This document shows, in pieces, positions 19,571 through 23,064 of a DNA stretch of 23,064 nucleotides. The DNA is taken from contig JAWWAH010000014.1 in the NCBI GenBank assembly GCA_033721415.1, positions 1-23,064 of the forward strand, written 5' to 3'. The translations under genes and the position numbers were made by a program. Source of the stretch: JAWWAH01 sp033721415. GTDB lineage: Bacteria > Patescibacteriota > Minisyncoccia > Spechtbacterales > 2-12-FULL-38-22. Numbering within the stretch: position 1 is the first letter of the stretch; each line of letters starts with the position of its first letter. The notes under the pieces are model-generated. The model saw only the letters and a program-made list of their open reading frames with translations, ran no database searches and had not been told where the DNA came from.

Positions 19571-19604
19571 AAAAAGACCCCCGATGCATCGGGGGTCTTT
19601 TTTT
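19569..19604. terminator. Perfect 36-bp bidirectional terminator
   Basis: A7-GACCCCCGATG and its exact complement CATCGGGGGTC-T7 form a gapless palindrome between the convergent MFS-like and MscS genes, with A and T tracts giving termination both ways. Confidence 0.92.
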
Positions 19605-19613
19605 AAGGTATTT

Positions 19614-20459
19614 TTATTCTGCCTTATGTACAACTCTTTGAGGAAATGGAATCTCTATTCCCTCTCTATCAAAAGCTAGCTTAAGGCGTTTTCTTAGTTC
19701 GCCAGTTACAGCCCATTGTTCTCCTGGTATTGTTTCTCCTAATATTTTTACAACTATGGAAGAATCACCAAATTCTTGAACTCGCAAAAATTGAGGAGCT
19801 TCTTTTATTTTTTCTTTCCATTCTGGATCTTCTGATATATCTAATCCAACTCTGTTGATTGTTCGCATAACATCTTCAAGGTTAGAGTTGTATCCTACAC
19901 CAACATCAAGGTTAACTCGCGCGAATTCATGAGACATATTGGATGCAACGGTTATTTCTCCATTTGGAACAGTATGCACAACACCATCTAGATCTCGGAG
20001 TATTGTGCGTCGAAGATTGACGCTTTCTACTACTCCACAAGTGTCTCCAAAGCAAGCAATATCACCAACATTGAATTGGTTTTCTAAAAGAATAAATAAT
20101 CCGTTTATAACATCGCGTATAAGGTATTGCCCTCCAAAACCTATTGCTAATCCTCCAATACCTGCAGCAGCAATTAGGGGCCCAATATCTACACCAAGCT
20201 CTGAAAGTATTATCATTCCACCAACTATCCATAAGACAACGTGGAGAGTTACAGTTGCTACCTGAATAAGCGTATCTTCTCTTTGTGCTTCTTCTAGTTC
20301 GGATACAAAGCGATCTGATGGTATTAGTTTTCTTATAACTCTTTGTATAAGCCTATCTACAAATTTGTGCGCTATGTAAACCCCTACTCCTATTATAGCT
20401 ATTTTTAGTCCTGGATTTATTAACCAAGGGAGCAGTGTTTCTTCGAAAAAATTGTTCAT
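19614..20459 (-). CDS. mscS: Small-conductance mechanosensitive channel, MscS family
   Basis: A 281-residue membrane protein. Two N-terminal helices (about 17-34 and 67-88) precede the pore helix and its conserved run IAAAGIGGLAIGFGGQYLIRD (96-116, given in part), followed by NGLFILLENQFNVGD (119-133), the hallmark of MscS TM3 and the start of the beta domain. The cytoplasmic part contains VESVNLRRTILRDLDGVVHTVPNGEI and a C-terminal alpha/beta domain ending FPQRVVH. The length matches E. coli MscS (286). It should open under membrane tension to release solutes on osmotic downshock. It is a single gene on the minus strand. The pore glycine/alanine pattern is kept, and an extra short Cys-containing loop (CFGDTC, 136-141) may be a disulphide or metal site. 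Confidence 0.93.
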   Translation of the reverse strand: MNNFFEETLLPWLINPGLKIAIIGVGVYIAHKFVDRLIQRVIRKLIPSDRFVSELEEAQREDTLIQVATVTLHVVLWIVGGMIILSELGVDIGPLIAAAGIGGLAIGFGGQYLIRDVINGLFILLENQFNVGDIACFGDTCGVVESVNLRRTILRDLDGVVHTVPNGEITVASNMSHEFARVNLDVGVGYNSNLEDVMRTINRVGLDISEDPEWKEKIKEAPQFLRVQEFGDSSIVVKILGETIPGEQWAVTGELRKRLKLAFDREGIEIPFPQRVVHKAE

Positions 20460-20563
20460 ATTTAAATGTATTTAAAATTTTAATTTTGAGCTTTACTTTT
20501 TTATTTTAACATAAGTACTCAAAGAGCATATTGAATAGCCTAAAATTTTAAAATAAGTATCCA

Positions 20564-20579
20564 CCCTAAGAAGTTAGGG
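20564..20579 (-). other. Small hairpin after the 82-residue membrane-protein gene
   Basis: CCCTAA (20564-20569), loop GAAG, TTAGGG (20574-20579). It lies 9 bp beyond the minus-strand stop, but only a broken T-rich tail follows, so it is a weak terminator at best. Confidence 0.35.
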
Positions 20580-20587
20580 AGATTGTT

Positions 20588-20836
20588 TTATGCTGTATTC
20601 TTTTTAGCTTTCTTCGATAGAGATACTATAGCAATAACACCCCAAACTAGCTGTAGGGCTAGTGCAGGCCATGCTTCTTGGTAAAAAACATTTGCCCCAA
20701 CACCAATGGCACCTAAAAGGTTTATTAGTTGGTATTTTTTACTATCTCCCGAAACTTTTTTTGTTGAGACAAGGTAATAGGCAAGCACTATTAAAAATGT
20801 GCCTATCCATCCCATTGTTTGAGTAAGTATTTCCAT
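20588..20836 (-). CDS. Small three-helix membrane protein, CBU_0592-like
   Basis: An 82-residue protein with three hydrophobic segments (about 6-23, 36-51 and 56-73). GWIGTFLIVLAYYLVSTKK at the start, YQLINLLGAIGVGANVFYQEAWPALALQLVWGVIAI in the middle and a basic tail (KKAKK) follow the layout of the CBU_0592-like family (small membrane proteins of unknown role). The ATG lies only 15 nt after the 3' end of tRNA-Leu on the same strand, with no terminator between, so it may be expressed by read-through of the tRNA transcript. A TATAAA directly before the ATG is too close to act as an ordinary -10. Confidence 0.7.
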   Translation of the reverse strand: MEILTQTMGWIGTFLIVLAYYLVSTKKVSGDSKKYQLINLLGAIGVGANVFYQEAWPALALQLVWGVIAIVSLSKKAKKNTA

Positions 20837-20851
20837 AGTTTATATTTAGTG

Positions 20852-20935
20852 TGCCGCGGGTGGGAGTCGAACCCACACGGTATTGCTACCACTGGATTTT
20901 GAGTCCAGCGCGTCTGCCAGTTCCGCCACCGCGGC
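20852..20935 (-). tRNA. trnL: tRNA-Leu(CAA)
   Basis: An 84-nt class II tRNA on the minus strand. The acceptor stem is GCCGCGG/CCGCGGC with discriminator A. The anticodon stem CTGGA/TCCAG closes a 7-nt loop CTCAAAA, giving anticodon CAA (reads UUG). The long variable arm is GGTA-GCAA-TACC, and the T arm is GTGGG-TTCGACT-CCCAC. The 3' CCA is not encoded (CAC follows), so it must be added after transcription. It sits between a terminator on the upstream side and the 82-residue membrane-protein gene downstream. Confidence 0.96.
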
Positions 20936-20960
20936 ATGTAAAAAGCTCATGAGAGCTTTT
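20936..20960 (-). terminator. Terminator between the 57-residue CxxC gene and tRNA-Leu
   Basis: AAAAGCTC (20941-20948) and GAGCTTTT (20953-20960) pair around a 4-nt loop; the minus-strand reading ends in T5. It separates the small-protein gene from the tRNA on the same strand. Confidence 0.7.
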
Positions 20961-20978
20961 GTGGTAAATAAAGAACTC

Positions 20979-21152
20979 TTATTTTGAAGGGGAAGGTTTT
21001 TTTCTGTGGAGATAGTGCTTTGCATTTCTTTTACGAAGCCTAAAGGCAATTCTTGCCATGTATTTGCCGACATATTCACCATCGACTGTACCGTTTTCTA
21101 GGTCTATGCCTAGATCCTCTGGCTTTGGCTCGCTCTTGCACTTCTTACACAT
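20979..21152 (-). CDS. 57-residue basic protein with N-terminal CxxC
   Basis: The frame starts at an ATG 8 nt after GAGGAGGA, with a consensus promoter upstream (21189-21217) and a terminator downstream, so it is a well-supported small gene. The product begins MCKKCK, giving a CxxC pair (Cys2, Cys5). Next comes an acidic segment (PEDLGIDLENGTVDGEYVG, 11-29) and then a strongly basic helix (ARIAFRLRKRNAKHYLHRKK, 33-52) that could bind nucleic acid. No family is recognised. A longer open frame on this strand (to 20846) is a shadow running into the tRNA. Confidence 0.75.
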   Translation of the reverse strand: MCKKCKSEPKPEDLGIDLENGTVDGEYVGKYMARIAFRLRKRNAKHYLHRKKPSPSK

Positions 21153-21188
21153 TATTTCTTCCTCCTCAGATAAGCTAATTCTATCACA

Positions 21189-21217
21189 AGAATAAGCGCA
21201 TTTAAAGAGTTTGTCAA
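21189..21217 (-). promoter_or_regulatory. Consensus promoter of the 57-residue CxxC gene
   Basis: On the minus strand TTGACA (21212-21217) and TATTCT (21189-21194) are 17 bp apart, with a start near 21182 and a leader of about 30 nt. Confidence 0.75.
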
Positions 21218-21230
21218 CGAGCTTCTTTAT

Positions 21231-21259
21231 TTGTTAGTAAAAGAATTATAGTGTATTAT
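21231..21259 (+). promoter_or_regulatory. Promoter of parAB
   Basis: TTGTTA (21231-21236) and TATTAT (21254-21259) with a 17-bp spacer. The -10 ends 8 nt before the parA ATG at 21268, so the mRNA is leaderless or has at most two leader bases; no ribosome-binding site is present. Confidence 0.68.
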
Positions 21260-21267
21260 TTAAGTAT

Positions 21268-22029
21268 ATGGGGACCGTAATTACAGCAGCAAATCAAAAA
21301 GGAGGAACAGGAAAAACCACGACCGTGGCTAATTTAGCAGTGTATCTAGCAGCATATGGAAAAAAGGTTTTAGTTGTTGACTTTGACCCTCAGGCAAACG
21401 CTACTTCGACTCTTCTTTCTCCTAATTCTCTCTCTACGCATGTTTATCACACTCTTGTTGGTGGTATTTTACCTGAGGATGTAATAAGACCAACTGGATT
21501 GTTTTCTTTAGACGTTCTTCCAGCAACACCAGATTTGGCAGGCGCTACAATAGAGCTTGTAAGTCTTAAAAATAGAGAGTTCCGCCTTTATGATGTAATA
21601 AATACAGTTAAGGATAATTACGATTATGTTTTAGTTGACTGTCCGCCAAGCTTAGGGCTTTTAACCCTAAATAGTATAGTTGCTGCAGATTATGTTATTA
21701 TACCTGTGCAGAGTGAATATTACGCGCTTGAAGGCCTAAGCCAATTACTTGGAACAATCGACCTTGTGAATGAAAATCTAGGAAGAGACGTGCAAGTTCT
21801 TGGAGCTGTATGTACAATGTTTGATAGAAGAAATAGATTATCACGCTCAGTACTAAAAGACATACAGCGCAATTTCCCAGGGCACGTATTTGATGCTGTT
21901 ATACCAAGAAACATTGCTCTTGCCGAAGCTCCTGGATATGGTAAAACTATATATCAATTTGACCCAACCTCTGCTGGTGCTAATGCATACAGATATTTAG
22001 CAAAAGAGGTCATAGAATTAACAAAATAA
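21268..22029 (+). CDS. parA: Chromosome-partitioning ATPase ParA/Soj
   Basis: A 253-residue deviant-Walker ATPase. Residues 9-18 (NQKGGTGKTT) carry the Walker A motif with signature Lys11 and catalytic Lys16. VDFDPQANAT (37-46) is the A' motif, and YVLVDCPPSLGLLTLNS holds Walker B. The length matches Soj-type chromosomal ParAs, and there is no N-terminal HTH, unlike many plasmid ParAs. Together with ParB it segregates the replicated origin region. The ATG is leaderless by promoter position. parB starts 5 nt after its stop. I saw no copy of the usual parS core (GTTTCACGTGAAAC type) in the window, so the centromere sites lie elsewhere or have a different sequence. Confidence 0.96.
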   Translation: MGTVITAANQKGGTGKTTTVANLAVYLAAYGKKVLVVDFDPQANATSTLLSPNSLSTHVYHTLVGGILPEDVIRPTGLFSLDVLPATPDLAGATIELVSLKNREFRLYDVINTVKDNYDYVLVDCPPSLGLLTLNSIVAADYVIIPVQSEYYALEGLSQLLGTIDLVNENLGRDVQVLGAVCTMFDRRNRLSRSVLKDIQRNFPGHVFDAVIPRNIALAEAPGYGKTIYQFDPTSAGANAYRYLAKEVIELTK

Positions 22030-22034
22030 ATATT

Positions 22035-22913
22035 ATGAAGGGACTAGAGTCATTAATACCTCAAAAAAACGACAACGAAAATGGAAGTGACAGAAAAGAA
22101 AGTGTGTTCATGATAGACATAGATTTAATAAAACCAAATCCGTATCAGCCACGGCGTGAATTTGACCAAGAAGAATTAAAAAATTTATCTGAATCTATAT
22201 CTACATATGGAGTAATACAACCCTTGCTCGTAAGTAAGATTGAAAAGAATGTTCCGGGCGGAAGAGAAGTAGAATACGAACTTATAGCAGGGGAGAGGAG
22301 ACTACGTGCTTCTAAGATGGCTAAACTTCCTCGCGTCCCCGTTATTATTCGACATCGATCTACGAGTAAGCAAAAATTAGAGGTTTCGCTTATAGAAAAC
22401 ATTCAAAGAAACGATCTTAACGCACTTGAAGAAGCTTATGCGTTCCAGCGATTACAGGAAGAGTTTAATATAAAACAGACAGATATAGCAAAACGTGTTT
22501 CTAAGTCACCATCTTACGTAGCCAACACTTTGCGAATTCTTTCTTTGCCAGATGAAATAAAAGATGCCTTAACAAGAGGAGATATATCAGAAGGACATAC
22601 GCGTCCTTTATTGAGCCTAAAAGACGATAAGCTACAGGAAAAATTATTTAAAGAGATAGTAAGCCAGAATTTAAATGTACGTCAGGCAGAGGCTCGTGGA
22701 CGTGAGCTAGGAGGAAAAGCTAGGTCACCTCAAGCAGGATCATCAGGAAAGGCTAAGGTTGATCCAGAACTTGTTCAGTTGGTAGAACAATTTAAGAGTA
22801 CATATAATATATCTAAAGCAAACGTTAAAACGGATGGTAGAAAAGCCCGCCTTGCTGTACATTTTTCATCAAAGAATGATCTTCATGAATGGATGAAAAA
22901 GATGATTGGCTAA
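22035..22913 (+). CDS. parB: Chromosome-partitioning protein ParB (CTPase, parS-binding)
   Basis: A 292-residue protein with the standard ParB order. A short N-terminal tail (MKGLESLIPQ) can stimulate ParA. The CTP-binding domain has IKPNPYQPRREFD (32-44), GVIQPL, the GERRLRA motif (86-92) and ENIQRNDLN (121-129). A central HTH (about 148-170, TDIAKRVSKSPSYVANTLRIL) recognises parS, and a C-terminal dimerisation domain follows a Gly/Ser/Ala-rich linker (about 225-238). It is the last gene of the window and is closed by a strong terminator. It follows parA by 5 nt. Confidence 0.96.
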   Translation: MKGLESLIPQKNDNENGSDRKESVFMIDIDLIKPNPYQPRREFDQEELKNLSESISTYGVIQPLLVSKIEKNVPGGREVEYELIAGERRLRASKMAKLPRVPVIIRHRSTSKQKLEVSLIENIQRNDLNALEEAYAFQRLQEEFNIKQTDIAKRVSKSPSYVANTLRILSLPDEIKDALTRGDISEGHTRPLLSLKDDKLQEKLFKEIVSQNLNVRQAEARGRELGGKARSPQAGSSGKAKVDPELVQLVEQFKSTYNISKANVKTDGRKARLAVHFSSKNDLHEWMKKMIG

Positions 22914-22930
22914 GTATATTTAGAATCTAC

Positions 22931-22967
22931 AAAAAAATCGACTCAAGTACTTGAGTCGAGTTTTTTT
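22931..22967 (+). terminator. Terminator after parB
   Basis: A 22-bp perfect palindrome (22938-22959, TCGACTCAAGT and its complement) is flanked by A7 and followed by T7. Confidence 0.88.
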
Positions 22968-23064
22968 ATTAAATCAAAAAAATGAGTAGATTTTTTTTTA
23001 AATAAATTAAATAAATAATTAGGATTGGTGGGTTTCTGGGGGGCCGCGGGGGGGTTGTGTTTAA
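22968..23064. other. Low-complexity end of the window
   Basis: After the parB terminator comes an A/T-only-like stretch (22971-23020) and then an abrupt run of G-rich sequence with blocks of six and seven G. Nothing resembling it occurs elsewhere in the window. No gene is visible. It may be a sequencing or assembly artefact at a contig end. Confidence 0.45.

Noticed and set aside
20846..21082. A 78-codon minus-strand frame containing AVAELADALDSKSSGS
   Set aside because: Its C-terminal part is a translation of tRNA-Leu, a well-known false ORF. Its upstream part is out of frame with the supported 57-residue gene at 20979-21152.
21153..21267. A parS centromere near parAB
   Set aside because: No GTTTCACGTGAAAC-like 14-16-mer was found here or elsewhere in the window; this region is explained by two divergent promoters.
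1..23064. CRISPR array, prophage or insertion sequence
   Set aside because: No regularly spaced direct repeats, cas genes, phage structural genes, transposases or terminal inverted repeats were seen.

Overview
The window looks like a chromosomal segment of a Patescibacteria/CPR bacterium, most likely in or near Parcubacteria. This is inferred from gene content, with no database search behind it. The pointers are an A+T-rich genome of short operons, small membrane or zinc-binding proteins, a secreted M23 peptidase fused to FG-GAP-like repeats, stand-alone fragments of larger enzymes, and a ParAB locus beside a tRNA gene. Genes end with TGA as well as TAA and TAG (for example 7051, 7592, 7783 and 17697), so TGA is a normal stop and the Gly-TGA code of Gracilibacteria/Absconditabacteria is excluded. 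No transposase, integrase or CRISPR array was seen.

Layout. 1-4254: a DUF4177 protein; an alpha/beta hydrolase, TIGR01777 epimerase and mini zinc protein; an ArsR repressor with a visible operator and a glutaredoxin; a membrane-anchored esterase and a SemiSWEET. 4255-7800: two identical copies of a 78-nt structured RNA, the M23/FG-GAP protein, a stand-alone class II aaRS-like (SerRS-like) protein coupled to a 32-residue membrane peptide, and two more tiny membrane proteins. 7881-9764: an anchored lipoprotein-carrier-like protein and an XRE/membrane-protein pair. 9880-12368: a thiol-redox operon (Met-rich thioredoxin, CcdA, DipZ-like thioredoxin). 12468-19570: a MATCAP/DUF1704 metallopeptidase, glmS, a convergent GlmU-like acyltransferase, yvcK, tsaC and an MFS-like transporter. 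19614-21152 (minus strand): MscS, a small membrane protein, tRNA-Leu(CAA) and a 57-residue CxxC protein. 21268-22913: parA and parB. The last ~100 bases are low-complexity and G-rich and may be a contig-end artefact.

How it works together. The redox operon should import reducing power across the membrane to keep extracytoplasmic thiols in order. glmS, the GlmU-like acyltransferase and YvcK centre on amino-sugar and UDP-GlcNAc supply for the envelope. Many promoters can be read. Several put the -10 box 6-8 nt before the ATG (leaderless mRNAs), while other genes have strong AGGAGG sites.

The least-explained content is non-coding. There are two copies (4323-4400 and 7316-7393) of an invariant RNA with two UUCG-capped hairpins. 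There is a second pair of diverged paralogous small RNAs on the minus strand (about 448-345 and 9096-8978) with near-identical promoters. An 11-bp DnaA-box-like motif, TGTGGAWAACT, recurs just upstream of these and other promoters.
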